Shown: positions 25,031 through 34,260 of the stretch, piece by piece | How positions within the stretch are numbered: position 1 is the first letter of the stretch | Layout of the letters: each line of letters starts with the position of its first letter | The notes under the pieces: model-generated | The model's input: the letters and a program-made list of their open reading frames with translations, nothing else | Databases searched by the model: none | What the model was told of the DNA's origin: nothing | NCBI GenBank assembly: GCA_963789005.1 | Contig: CAWBIZ010000002.1 | Span: 124,001-188,000 of the forward strand | Origin: DASSUW01 sp963789005 | Lineage (GTDB): Bacteria; Actinomycetota; Thermoleophilia; Solirubrobacterales; Solirubrobacteraceae | Direction of reading: 5' to 3' | Length of the DNA: 64,000 nt | Translations under genes and position numbers: made by a program

Positions 25031-26450
25031 GTGGTGACGTTGCGAGCCGTATGCCTTGCCCTGCTGGCGCTTGCCGCCGGCGTTCCGGCGGCATCCGCGC
25101 AGGCGCCCGTGATCGCGCCGCCGTTCGACGACGCCTACACGGCGACCGACATCGGCACGCCGGCCGGGCGTGCCCGCCAACCTCGGCGGCCTCACGCTCA
25201 AGGCGGGGACGACCGACCGGCTCCTGATCGGCGGCGCGGCCAACCAGACCGCCGGGGCGCTGTACGAGATCGGCGTGGTGCGCGACGGCGCCGGTCACAT
25301 CACCGGGTTCTCCGGCGCGGCGACGCGGTTCGCCGACGCGGCCAACAACGACGGCGGCATCACGTACGGACCGGGCGGCGTGCTGTTCCTCGCCCGCTAC
25401 CCGAACACCGAGATCGGGCAGACGCGGCCCGGGAGCGCGATCACCGACAAGGTCGTCCCGCTCGCGCCGCTGGGCATCACGGGCTCACCGGGCTCGCTGC
25501 TGTTCGTGCCGCCGGGCCAGCCGGGCGCCGGGAGCCTCAAGATCGCGTCCTACTCGGGCGGGCAGTGGTACGACGCCGCCGTCACGCCGGACGGCGCCGG
25601 CACCTACGACATCGTCGACGTGCGGCCGATCGCGGGCGCCGTGCTCTCCGGGCCGGAGGGCTTCATCTACGTCAACGCGGGCTCGCCGCGGTTCAACGGG
25701 CCGAGCCTGCTCGTGTCCGAGTACTCCGCCGGCCGCGTCTCCGCGTTCGAGGTCGACGGCGACGGCGACCCGCGCGTGTCGACGCGGCGCGACTTCATCA
25801 CCGGCCTGAGCGGCGCCGAGGGCGCGTTCGTCGACCCGGTCACCGGCGACTTCCTGTTCTCCACCTTCGGCGGGGCCAACCGCGTGATCGTCGTCCGCGG
25901 CTTCGCCCGGCCGCTGCCGCCGCCGGTCGTCGGCAAGAAGCTGAACGTGCTGCCGGCGAGCGGCACCGTGAAGGTCCGGCGGCCCGGCTCGAGCTCGTTC
26001 AGCACGCTGCGCGCCGGGCAGCAGCTGCCGGTCGGGACGACCGTCGACGTGACGAAGGGCCGCGCGACGCTCGTGGCCGCCGCCAACAAGGCCGGCGGGA
26101 CGATGCAGGGCGGCTTCTACGACGGGACGTTCAAGTTCACCCAGACCAAGGGCGCCAAGCCGCTGACCACGCTGCGGCTCACCGACAAGCTGAGCTGCGG
26201 CTCAGGCAAGGCGAGCAGCGCGGCCAGGAAGAAGGGCAAGCGACGGCTGTGGGGCGACGGCAAGGGCCGCTTCCGCACCAGCGGCTCGTTCTCGTCGGCG
26301 ACCGTGCGCGGCACGAAGTGGCTCGTCGAGGACACCTGCACGTCGACGACCACGCGGGTGACGCGCGGCAGCGTGACCGTGCGCGACTTCGAGCGGCGCA
26401 GGAACGTCGTGGTCAAGGCCGGCAAGAAGTACGTCGCCCGGCGCCGCTGA
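25031..26450 (+). CDS. Secreted beta-propeller-like protein with Thermoleophilia-type C-terminal domain (N-terminal frameshift)
   Basis: A signal peptide (LLALAAGVPAASAQ) is in frame from GTG 25031. After TDIGTPAG the sequence continues in the next frame as VPANLGGLTLKAGTTDRLL; deleting one base near 25165-25170 joins them, giving about 472 residues. The middle part has NHL/SMP-30-like propeller strands (GAGHITGFSGAATRFADAA, GPEGFIYVNAGSPRFNGPS). The last 165 residues form a separate module starting GTVKVRRPGSSSFSTLRAGQ, with RRLWGDGKGRFRTSGSFS and VTVRDFERRRNVVVKAGKK; the same module ends the protein at 26943-28547. If the frame is really broken, translation could begin at GTG 25170 without a signal peptide. 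Confidence 0.75.
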
Positions 26451-26486
26451 CGTTCGCTACGACCAAACGCGCAAGACTGCCCGCCG

Positions 26487-26882
26487 ATGACCTGGGTCGA
26501 GGTGCTCGCGGCCTTCCTCGTCGCCCACCTGGTCGGCGACTACCTGCTGCAGACCGACTGGCAGGCGCGCCACAAGGCCGGCGGTCTGGGTGGCAGCCGC
26601 GTCGCGTTGCGCGCGCTGAGCGCCCACGTCGCCACCTACACGCTCGCGTTCGTCCCGGCGCTCGTGTGGATCGGCGGCGAGCGCGGCGTCGGGTGGGCGC
26701 TGCTCGCCGCCACCCTCGTCGCGCTCCCTCATCTGGTGGTCGACGACGGGCGCGTGGTGCGGCTGTACCTGCGCGAGGTCAAGGGTGCCGAGGGCTTCGA
26801 CCGCGGCCTCGCGGGCGCCGTCGACCAGGCCTTTCACGTCGTTTCGCTGTGCGTCGTCGCCCTGCTCGTCGGCGCGGCCTGA
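26487..26882 (+). CDS. DUF3307 small membrane protein
   Basis: A 131-residue protein with about three to four membrane segments. The N-terminal FLVAHLVGDYLLQTDWQARHK is the DUF3307 signature (HLxGDxxLQ). Histidines in LSAHVATYTLAF and VDQAFHVVSL line up with the sister copy at 28547-28939. It follows the secreted protein by 36 bases. Function of the family is unknown. Confidence 0.85.
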   Translation: MTWVEVLAAFLVAHLVGDYLLQTDWQARHKAGGLGGSRVALRALSAHVATYTLAFVPALVWIGGERGVGWALLAATLVALPHLVVDDGRVVRLYLREVKGAEGFDRGLAGAVDQAFHVVSLCVVALLVGAA

Positions 26883-26942
26883 CCCGTCCAAGCGTCCAGC
26901 AGCCCTTGACGCGGGGGCGCTGCTCTCAGAGGATGACTCAAC

Positions 26943-28547
26943 TTGACGGTGCGACGGTGGATCGGAATGGGACTGGCGGCGCTCGCCGCTGGCCTGATCG
27001 CGCTCGCGGTGCCGGGTGTCGCGGTTCCGCAGGGGCCGAACATCGTCGTCGACACCACGCGCGAGGGCAACGACGGCGAGTGCAACAACGACTGCACGCT
27101 GCGCGAGGCGATCGGGCTCGCGAACTCGTCGGTGGGCTCGTACGTGCAGGTCCCGCCGGGCGTCTATCGCATCTCCAGCCCGCTCGCCTTGCAGGACGAC
27201 TACGTGTTCGGCGCCCAGCTCGGAGGCGGCGGATTCAGCTCAGGAGCGCGGACGACGGTGATCGACGCGCGCGGGTCCGGTCGCGCCGTGGAGATCTCAG
27301 GGGCGAACAACTGGCTGTCCGGAGTGACGGTGACCGGTGGGCGGGCCGACGTCGGCGCCGGCGCCCTCGTTCCCGGCGGCGCGACGCTCTTCCTCTACAA
27401 CGTCATCATGACCGACAACGTCGCGACGGCGGGTGGCGGCGCCGTCGCAGCGGCCGGTGGGCTGAGCGTGTTCAGGAGCGTCCTGAACGGGAACCGGGCG
27501 GGCAGCGGCGGCGGGATCCTCGTGCAGGACGGCGGCATCGCGCAGGTGTTCAACTCGACGCTGAGCGGCAACACGGCGACCGTGGCCGGCGGTGCGATCT
27601 CCTCGTCGGACGAGACGACCCTGTTGAACGCGACCGTGGCCGACAACACCGCGCCCACGGGCGGCGGCGTCCACTGGGCCGGCACGGTGGCGACCGCGAC
27701 GTTCTGGAACACGATCGTCGCCGGCAACGCCGGCGGCGCGTGTGGCGGCGCGATCTCGCAGCGCACCGGCTGGGAGGCGAACATCGTCGACGACGCGAGT
27801 TGCCAGCTCACGGGCGCGGAGGGGACGCAGATAGACCCGCGCATCGGCCCGCTGCGCAACAACCGCGGCCCGACCGACACGCACGCGCTCCTGGCCGCCA
27901 GCCCGGCGATCAACGCCGGCAGCGCGAACCTGTGCTCGATCAGCAGCGCGGACCAGCGAGGCGCGACGGCCGTTGGTCAATGCGACATCGGCGCCTTCGA
28001 GTTCGGCGGCGTCGTCCCTGAGCCCCAGCTGCCGGACCCCGTCCCCGGCGAGACCGTGAACGTCGCGCTCCGCAGCGGCACGGTGAAGGTCAAGATCGCC
28101 GGGAGCGACGAGTTCTTCACGCTGAAGGACAACCAGCAGATCCCCGTCAGCTCGACCGTCGACACGACCAAGGGCCAGATCACGATGGTCGCCGCCGGCC
28201 GCAAGCAGAAAGCATGGTTCTACGACGGCGTGTTCAAGTTCGGCCAGACGCGCGGCCGCAAGCCGCTGACGACGCTGAGCCTGACGGCCAAGCTGTCCTG
28301 CCCCAAGGGCAACGGCGCGGTCGCCGCGGCCAAGAAGAAGCGCCGGCTCTGGGGCGACGGCAAGGGCCGCTTCCGCACCAAGGGCTCGTTCAGCTCGGCG
28401 ACCGTACGCGGCACCAAGTGGCTCACCGAGGACCGCTGCAACGGCACGCTCACGCGTGTGAAGAAGGGCACCGTCACCGTGCGGGACTTCAAGCGCAAGC
28501 GCAACGTGATCGTCCGCGCCGGCCAGCGGTACCTGGCACAGCGGTAG
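26943..28547 (+). CDS. Secreted parallel beta-helix (CSLREA-type) protein with Thermoleophilia-type C-terminal domain
   Basis: A 534-residue protein. TTG 26943, with GAGGA ten bases upstream, or GTG 26949 starts a signal peptide (GLAALAAGLIALAVPGVAVP). ECNNDCTLREAIGLANSS is the CSLREA motif that opens right-handed beta-helix proteins. About ten coils follow, with polymorphic-toxin/adhesin-like repeats such as NVIMTDNVATAGGGAVAA and STLSGNTATVAGGAISSS, and NRGPTDTHALLAASPAINAG closes the helix. After a proline linker the C-terminal module GTVKVKIAGSDEFFTLKD through RRLWGDGKGRFRTKGSFS and VRDFKRKRNVIVRAG is the same as in the protein ending at 26450. It is probably a surface-exposed structural or binding protein. 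Confidence 0.85.
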   Translation: MTVRRWIGMGLAALAAGLIALAVPGVAVPQGPNIVVDTTREGNDGECNNDCTLREAIGLANSSVGSYVQVPPGVYRISSPLALQDDYVFGAQLGGGGFSSGARTTVIDARGSGRAVEISGANNWLSGVTVTGGRADVGAGALVPGGATLFLYNVIMTDNVATAGGGAVAAAGGLSVFRSVLNGNRAGSGGGILVQDGGIAQVFNSTLSGNTATVAGGAISSSDETTLLNATVADNTAPTGGGVHWAGTVATATFWNTIVAGNAGGACGGAISQRTGWEANIVDDASCQLTGAEGTQIDPRIGPLRNNRGPTDTHALLAASPAINAGSANLCSISSADQRGATAVGQCDIGAFEFGGVVPEPQLPDPVPGETVNVALRSGTVKVKIAGSDEFFTLKDNQQIPVSSTVDTTKGQITMVAAGRKQKAWFYDGVFKFGQTRGRKPLTTLSLTAKLSCPKGNGAVAAAKKKRRLWGDGKGRFRTKGSFSSATVRGTKWLTEDRCNGTLTRVKKGTVTVRDFKRKRNVIVRAGQRYLAQR

Positions 28548-28939
28548 TGAGCTGGGTCTCGGTCTTCGCCAGCTTCCTCGTCGCTCATATGGTCGGCGAC
28601 TACCTGTTCCAGACCGACTGGCAGGCGCGCAATAAGCGCGGCGGGCTGAGCGGCGGCGTCGCGCTGCGGGCACTCCTCACCCACGTGACGACGTACACGC
28701 TCGCGTTCGTGCCCGCGCTGATCTGGATCGGCGACGTGCTCGAACCCGCCTGGGCGCTGCTCGCCGCCGCGCTCATCTTCCTGCCCCACTTCGTCCTCGA
28801 CGACGGGCGCATCGTCCGCGCCCACCTCATGCACGTCAAGCGCGTGGAGACGTTCGAGATCGGGCTCGCCGCGTCGGTCGACCAGTCCTACCACGTGCTC
28901 TCGCTGTTCCTGGTCGCGATCCTGCTGGGGGCGGCGTGA
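28547..28939 (+). CDS. DUF3307 small membrane protein, second copy
   Basis: A 130-residue paralogue of the protein at 26487-26882: FLVAHMVGDYLFQTDWQARNK, THVTTYTLAFVPALIWIG and ASVDQSYHVLSLFLVAILLG align position by position. GTG 28547 overlaps the upstream TAG by one base, and its own stop overlaps the cyclase GTG (GTGA). The pairing of each copy with a secreted protein bearing the same C-terminal module suggests a duplicated two-gene unit and a possible functional link. Confidence 0.85.
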   Translation: MSWVSVFASFLVAHMVGDYLFQTDWQARNKRGGLSGGVALRALLTHVTTYTLAFVPALIWIGDVLEPAWALLAAALIFLPHFVLDDGRIVRAHLMHVKRVETFEIGLAASVDQSYHVLSLFLVAILLGAA

Positions 28940-31816
28940 GACGCGTCCTCGCCGCCGTGCTCGCCGCGGTGGCGGTCGGCGCGCTGCTGCAGGAGGGCGG
29001 CGTGCATCAGCGACCAGGAGTTGGGGACGGTCGACATCCGCTTCGACGTGCGCGGGACGACCGACCCGCCGGACGACGTGGTCGTCGTCGCGATGGACCA
29101 ACGGACCCTGGATGCCGATCCCAACGCGGCCGTCCCGTTCAACCGCCGCCGCCACGCGCGCGTGATCGAGCGTCTGACCGAGGCCGGCGCGCGGGTGGTC
29201 GCCTACGACGTGCAGTTCACCGAGCCGAGCTCGTACCCGGGCGCCGACGACGCGCTGATCGAGGCGGTGCGCGCCTCGCGGCGCGTCGTCCTCGCGACCA
29301 CCGAGGTCGAGGTCGACGGCTCGACACAGATCTTCGGCGGCGGCGAGGCGCTGGAGTACAGCCGCGCCACGCCGGCCAACTCGAATGTCGAGCTTGACGA
29401 AGACGGCGTGCTCCGCCAGATGCGCTTCGAGCTCGAGCGGCTCGAGACGCTCGCCATGGCCGCCGCCCGGTTGCAGCGGGACAGTCCGGTCGACACAGAC
29501 GGCGCGCGCGATGCGTGGATCGACTACCCCGGCCCGCCAGGGACGATCGACACGCTCAGCTTTGCTGACGTCGAGTACGGGCGCTTCGCTCCAGAGGCCG
29601 TGCGCGGCAAGGCCGTGATCGTCGGCGCCACAGCGCGAGTGTTCGAGGACCTGCACTCGACGTCCGCGGGGGACGACATGCCGGGACCCGAGGTCCACGC
29701 GGCGGCCGTCGCCACGGCACTGCGCGGATTCCCGCTCAGCGAGGCGCCGGCCTGGGTCGACTGGTTGCTGCTGCTCGCGCTCGCCGCAGTGGCACCGCTG
29801 GTCGCGGCGCGGCTCGGCACGGCGCTCGGCCTCGTCGCCGGGGCAGTCGCCGTCGCGCTGTTCCTCGTCGGCGCCCAGCTCGCCTTCGGAGCGGGGCTCA
29901 TCGTCGCCGTGCTGCCGCCGCTCGCCGCCGCGCTCACCGGCATCGTCGGCGCGTTCCTGCTCGCCAACCCTGTCTCCCACCCGGTGGTGAACCGTGTGCT
30001 GGACGCGGTCAGCCGCCACGGCGCGATGAACCACCGGACGCGGCGGCTGCGCGCGCTGCTGCTGATCGGGACCGCGCTGTCCGTCGGCGCCGCGGCGCTG
30101 CTCCTGGAGGCCACGAATGCGCTTCGCGGGCTCGAGCTCAGCACCGTCGACCGTCGGTTCGACGTGCGCGGGCCCGAGCCGCCACCGGCGAGCGTCGTGC
30201 TCGTCGCCGTCGACGACAAGACCCTCACGAGCCCGCCGCAGCCACAGTGGCCGTTCGACCGGCGGCTGCATGCACGCGTGATCAGGCAGCTCACGAAGGC
30301 CAAGGCTCGTGTGATCGCCTACGACGTCCAATTCACCGAGCCGACCGACGACATCGGCGCCGACAACGCGCTGATCGAAGCCGTGCGTGCGTCGCCGCGC
30401 GTCGTCCTGGCGACGACCGAGGTCGGCGAGGGTGGCACGACGAGCATCTTCGGCGGCGAGACCGGACTCTCATACAGTCGCGGCACGCCCGGCAACTCGA
30501 ACTACACGCGCGACGTCGACGGCATCTTCCGGCGGCTGATGTTCGAGGGCCAGGGGCTCGAGTCGTTCCCGCTCGCGAGCGCCCGCCTCGCGCGCGGGCG
30601 AGCGGTTCGCTCGCCCGACGGCGAGAACGATGCGTGGATCGACTACGCGGGCTCGCCGCCGAGCGTCCAGCGCCTGAGCTTCACCGACGTCATGCGCGGG
30701 CGCTTCCCGGCCGAAGCGGTGCGCGACAAGGTCGTCGTGGTTGGCGGCACGGCCCCGTCGTTGCAGGACCTCCACGAGACTGCGACCACCAAGAGCGTCC
30801 TCATGCCGGGTCCCGAGGTGCACGCCAATGCGATCGCCACCGCGTTGGCCGGCTTCCCGCTGCGCGGCGGCGCGGGGTGGCTCGATGCGCTGCTCGTCAT
30901 CGTCCTTGCTGTCGTCGCGCCGTTCGCCGCGCTGCGGATGCGGATGGCCTGGGCGGTGACGCTCGGTGTCGTGGCGATCGCAGGACTGCTCGTCGGCGCG
31001 CAGCTCGCGTTCGAGGGCGGCACGATCGTGAAGGTGGTCTACCCGCTGCTGGCCGGGATCGTCGCGGTCGCGGGCACGGCCGCCATCCACGGCGTCACCG
31101 TCGCCTTCGAGCGCGCGAGCACGCGCGACGCCTTCGCGCGCTTCGTCCCCGAGTCGGTCGTCGACCAGGTCCTGCAGGACGCCGACGGCGTGCGCCTGGG
31201 CGGCGTGCGCGGCGAGGCCACAGTGATGTTCTCGGACCTTCGCGGGTTCACGTCCTTCGCCGAGACGCTCGAGCCCGAGCAGGTCATCGCTGCCCTCAAC
31301 CGCTACCTGACCGCCATGAGCGAGGCCATCCTCGACCACGGCGGGACGCTCGTGGCCTACATGGGCGACGGCATCATGGCCGTCTTCGGGGCGCCGCTGC
31401 AGCAGGACGACCACGCCGACCGAGCGCTCGCCGCCTCCCGCGACATGCTCGACCGCCTCGAGGGCTTCAACGAGGGGCTGCGCGAGGAGGGCCTCCACGA
31501 GGGCTTCAAGATGGGCATCGGGCTCAACAGCGGCCCGGTGATGTCGGGCAACGTCGGCTCCGAGCGCCGGCTGGAGTACACCGCGCTCGGCGACACCACC
31601 AACACCGCAGCGCGCTTGGAGGGCATGACGAAGGGCACGCCCCACCAGCTCTACGTGGCGGACACGACGCACCGGGCCCTGACCCGACCGGCGGACGATC
31701 TCGTCCCCGTCGGCGAGTTCGAGGTCCGGGGGCGCAAGGCGACGATCAAGCTGTGGTCGCTGCCCGAGCCGGGCGAGCCGTCACCGGCCCCCGAGCAGGC
31801 CGTCGAGGCCGGCTAG
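28936..31816 (+). CDS. Adenylate/guanylate cyclase with two tandem CHASE2 sensor domains (early frameshift)
   Basis: Two repeats of an extracellular CHASE2 domain each end in transmembrane helices (about 29755-29990 and 30880-31090), followed by a class III cyclase domain. The repeats share TVDIRFDVRG/TVDRRFDVRG, AYDVQFTEP and VRASRRVVLATTEVE/VRASPRVVLATTEVG. The cyclase shows VMFSDLRGFTSFAET, VAYMGDGIMAVFGAP and YTALGDTTNTAARLEG, with metal Asp residues and the transition-state Asn/Arg present. The first membrane helix (RRVLAAVLAAVAVGALLQ) lies in another frame from GTG 28936. One base too many near 29001-29005 separates it from QELGTVDIRF; without it the protein starts at TTG 29021 (931 residues). 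It would make cAMP in response to an external cue. Confidence 0.87.
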
Positions 31817-33212
31817 CGCGCGCAGGCCGGTCATGCTCGGGCGGTAGAGGTACTCGCCTCCGCGGACGGTGACGAAGCGCGGCTGGGGGCGCAGGAAGTG
31901 CGGCGGGTCGCCTTGGATCGTCATCTTCCCGCACCTGTCTCGCGCAGAGCGCTCGCCGCCGCTTCGCTCGGGCGCTCCGGGCTCGCCGACCAGGAAGTCC
32001 TTGTCCGGGCCGAGCCCGAACGGGTCGCCGTCGTCGATCCAGAGCGCCTGGATCGTCTCGAACTGGCGCCAGATGTCGGCGTTGAAGCAGACGAAGACGA
32101 GGCCGCGCTCGACCCCGTCGTCCTCGAGCGCGCCGGGCGCGAGCGGTGGGCCGTAGGGACGGCCGCGGCGGACGATGCGGTGGCGGTTCGTGAGCCGGCC
32201 GCCGAAGAAGCCGGGGCTGTCGCGCGGGTGCGCGCGGCGGACGTGGGCGCCGAGCGGGCAGCGGCGGCCGTCGGGATCCTCCGCGAACGTGAAGTCGTTG
32301 ATGCGCGCGGGGTCGGCGGCGAGCGCGGCGTCCGGCTGCGCGGGGGAGCGCACCAGCGGCGTGCCGTCCGGCCAGCGGCCGACGAGCTTGGCGGCCAGCA
32401 GGTCCGGCCCGCCGGGATAGCGGCCGCCCTGCTCGGCCACGAAGCGGCGGAAGGCCGCGACGTCCATCGCCAGCTTGCGCCACACCACGAACGTGCCGTT
32501 GCGGTCGAAGGGCGCCGCCGGCGCCTCGGGCAGCCCGCCGTCCTCGTCCTCGTAGCCGTGCAGGAACTCCCCGGTGCGGACCGGCCGCCAGCCGCCGGCG
32601 CCGTCGGGCTGGCCGTCGCCCGGCCGCGCCGCCACGCCGCTGCCGGCGATCGCCGGCTGGGCGATGCCGTCGAAGAAGCCGAAGTGGTCGCGTCCGCCGG
32701 CCAGCGCGGCCGCCCGCTGCTCGTGAGGGATCGTCACGATGCCCGCCGCGCCCAACCTCCCGCAGCGCGTCGCGGTGCTCCTCGAGCCGCTCGTCGTCGA
32801 CCGCGTGGATGGTGACGAGCGCGTGCGCCTCGCCGGTGCCGAGGCCGGGCTCCCAGCGCTCCGGCGCGCTCGGCCCGCGGTCGCCGAGCCGCGCCGCGCG
32901 TGCCGCCATGCCCTCCCGGAACACCGCCGGGAACGAGTCCAGCGGCACCCCGAGCGCCTCGAGACCGGACGCGGTGAACGCGAGGTCGAGCGCCGACGGC
33001 GGCCCGCCCGCCGTCCACGGCTCGGCGGTCGCGACCTGCGGCAGCATCCGCGCGAGCAGCTCGCGCGCCCCGCCGGCGTCGAGGATGTGCAGGAACAGGT
33101 ACGCCGCCACGGGGTACGTGTAGCCCCGCAGGAGGTTCCCCTGGACGTCGGCGAGGTCGATCGCGGCGGCCGCCGCGGAGCGGCGCGGCAGGTTCGGCGG
33201 GCGGCCGATCAC
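31781..33212 (-). CDS. DyP-type haem peroxidase (internal frameshift, carries an in-frame repeat)
   Basis: GTG 33212 overlaps the preceding stop and starts IGRPPNLPRRS, then DLADVQGNLLRGY, the classic DyP opening. The first domain runs to EEHRDALREVG, where the frame shifts (one base extra near 32745-32754). AAGIVTIPHEQR, then HFGFFDGIAQPAI with the GxxDG motif, follow in the next frame. The proximal haem His lies in CPLGAHVRRAHPRD, and FNADIWRQFETIQ is typical of the C-terminus. Near the end, PGAPERSGGERSARDRC is an insertion encoded by a 35-bp repeat (31934-31968). No Tat signal. DyPs oxidise dyes, lignin-like phenolics or lipids with H2O2; here it is the last gene of a five-gene coupled operon. 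Confidence 0.85.
31934..31968. repeat. 35-bp dispersed repeat, copy 1, inside the DyP gene
   Basis: Matches 33 of 35 bases at 43986-44020 in the same strand orientation. It is in frame in the minus-strand gene and encodes RSGGERSARDR in a loop where other DyPs have a short turn. It is centred near the 8-base palindrome GAGCGCTC. Confidence 0.8.
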
Positions 33213-33724
33213 GCGGCGAACGTCTCGCGGAAGCGCCGGTGCAGCGCGGCGGCGTCGAGGCCCTGGGCGTCGGCGGCGAACGCAATGATCTGCTCGCGCA
33301 GCGCGAGGCTCTCCAGCACGCCCGGCACGGTCGCGTCGGGATGCGCGGAGGCGAACAGGCTGCTGTCGACCTGGTGGTCGCGGACCCAGCGCACGAACGC
33401 TTCGCTGTCGCCGCCGGGGTAGCCGGCGCAGAACCGCCACCACGTGTCCGCACAGGGCCGCAGCGCTTCGAGGTACGGCGCGAGCTCGCCGTCGAACGTG
33501 CTCGTGAACACCAGCTGGCTCGCTCGCAGCCGGTCGCGGAACCGCTGCGCCGGGCCCTGATACACCAGCTGCGAGACGACGTGGATGCGCGAGAAGTGCA
33601 GGCCCGCGAGCCTTGCCAGCGCGTCCTCGGGCAATGCCTCGATCGCGTCCGTCGCGGCCTCTTCGGAGCCGGCCACGATCGGCGCGACGACGGTGAGCGA
33701 GTACGCGACCCCGACGCGGTTCAC
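33209..33724 (-). CDS. Small hypothetical protein, DyP-associated, possible ferredoxin-like fold
   Basis: A 171-residue protein; GTG 33724 overlaps the stop of the previous gene and its TGA overlaps the DyP start. I do not recognise a named family. LHFSRIHVVSQLVYQG and ASQLVFTSTFDGELAPYLEAL resemble the FSR...LLFxSxFDG pattern of dimeric alpha/beta-barrel domains (the DyP fold class), and the neighbouring 33721-34260 protein has the same LLFESNFDG motif. TWWRFCAGYPGGDSEAFVRWV contains one Cys. No signal peptide or membrane segment. Coupling suggests it works with the peroxidase. Confidence 0.7.
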   Translation of the reverse strand: MNRVGVAYSLTVVAPIVAGSEEAATDAIEALPEDALARLAGLHFSRIHVVSQLVYQGPAQRFRDRLRASQLVFTSTFDGELAPYLEALRPCADTWWRFCAGYPGGDSEAFVRWVRDHQVDSSLFASAHPDATVPGVLESLALREQIIAFAADAQGLDAAALHRRFRETFAA

Positions 33725-34260
33725 AGGTGGCTCTGCGACTCGACGAGGAAGCGCTCGTACGCCGCCGCGAAGGCGTCCGGCCCCAGGCGCGCCGAGTCTT
33801 CCACCAGCCGCTCGAACCGCTCGCGCACCTCGAGCGCGCCCTTGACCATGCGCGTGCTCGCCTCCGGATACGCGCAGTAGTAGTGGCCACCGTCGAGGCT
33901 GTTCATGGCGATCCACGCCTTCAGCGGCTCGGCCGGCGGCGGTCCTGGGAAGCCTGGCCCGCGCCCCCACGTGAGGCGGATCCACTTCGGGACGACGTAG
34001 GCGAACGCGTCGATGTAGTGCTGCCACGGCCCGTCGAAGTTGCTCTCGAACAGCAGGTAGCGGTAGCGCAGCTTCTCGCCGGGCAGCCCGTCGACGATCG
34101 CCCAGCGCACGTAGTGGATGAAGTCGAACTGGAGGATCGCCCGCTGCGCCAGCGGGAAGAAGCGACCGCCGAAGAAGGCGAGCCGAAGGAACCACAGCCA
34201 CTGCGGCCGGATCGGCGTCAGCATCGTCAGGCCGGTCATCCGGCCGGTGACGTTGCCCAT
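33721..34260 (-). CDS. Small hypothetical protein with FDG motif, related to its operon neighbour
   Basis: A 179-residue protein; ATG 34260 (GTG 34263 is just upstream) overlaps the preceding stop. Visible features: a hydrophobic N-terminal stretch (LWFLRLAFFGGRFFPLAQR), then FDFIHYVRWAIVDGLP and YRYLLFESNFDGPWQHYID, the same HF/HY...LLFxSxFDG pattern as the 33209-33724 protein. MNSLDGGHYYCAYPEASTRMV is a second conserved-looking block. No known domain can be named with confidence; a ferredoxin-like alpha/beta fold is inferred. It is encoded between the nitroreductase-like gene and its smaller relative. Confidence 0.68.
   Translation of the reverse strand: MGNVTGRMTGLTMLTPIRPQWLWFLRLAFFGGRFFPLAQRAILQFDFIHYVRWAIVDGLPGEKLRYRYLLFESNFDGPWQHYIDAFAYVVPKWIRLTWGRGPGFPGPPPAEPLKAWIAMNSLDGGHYYCAYPEASTRMVKGALEVRERFERLVEDSARLGPDAFAAAYERFLVESQSHL

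Noticed and set aside
25031..28021. 996-codon open frame spanning the secreted protein region
   Set aside because: Only its first 45 codons (signal peptide) are meaningful; the rest is out of frame with two well-supported proteins.
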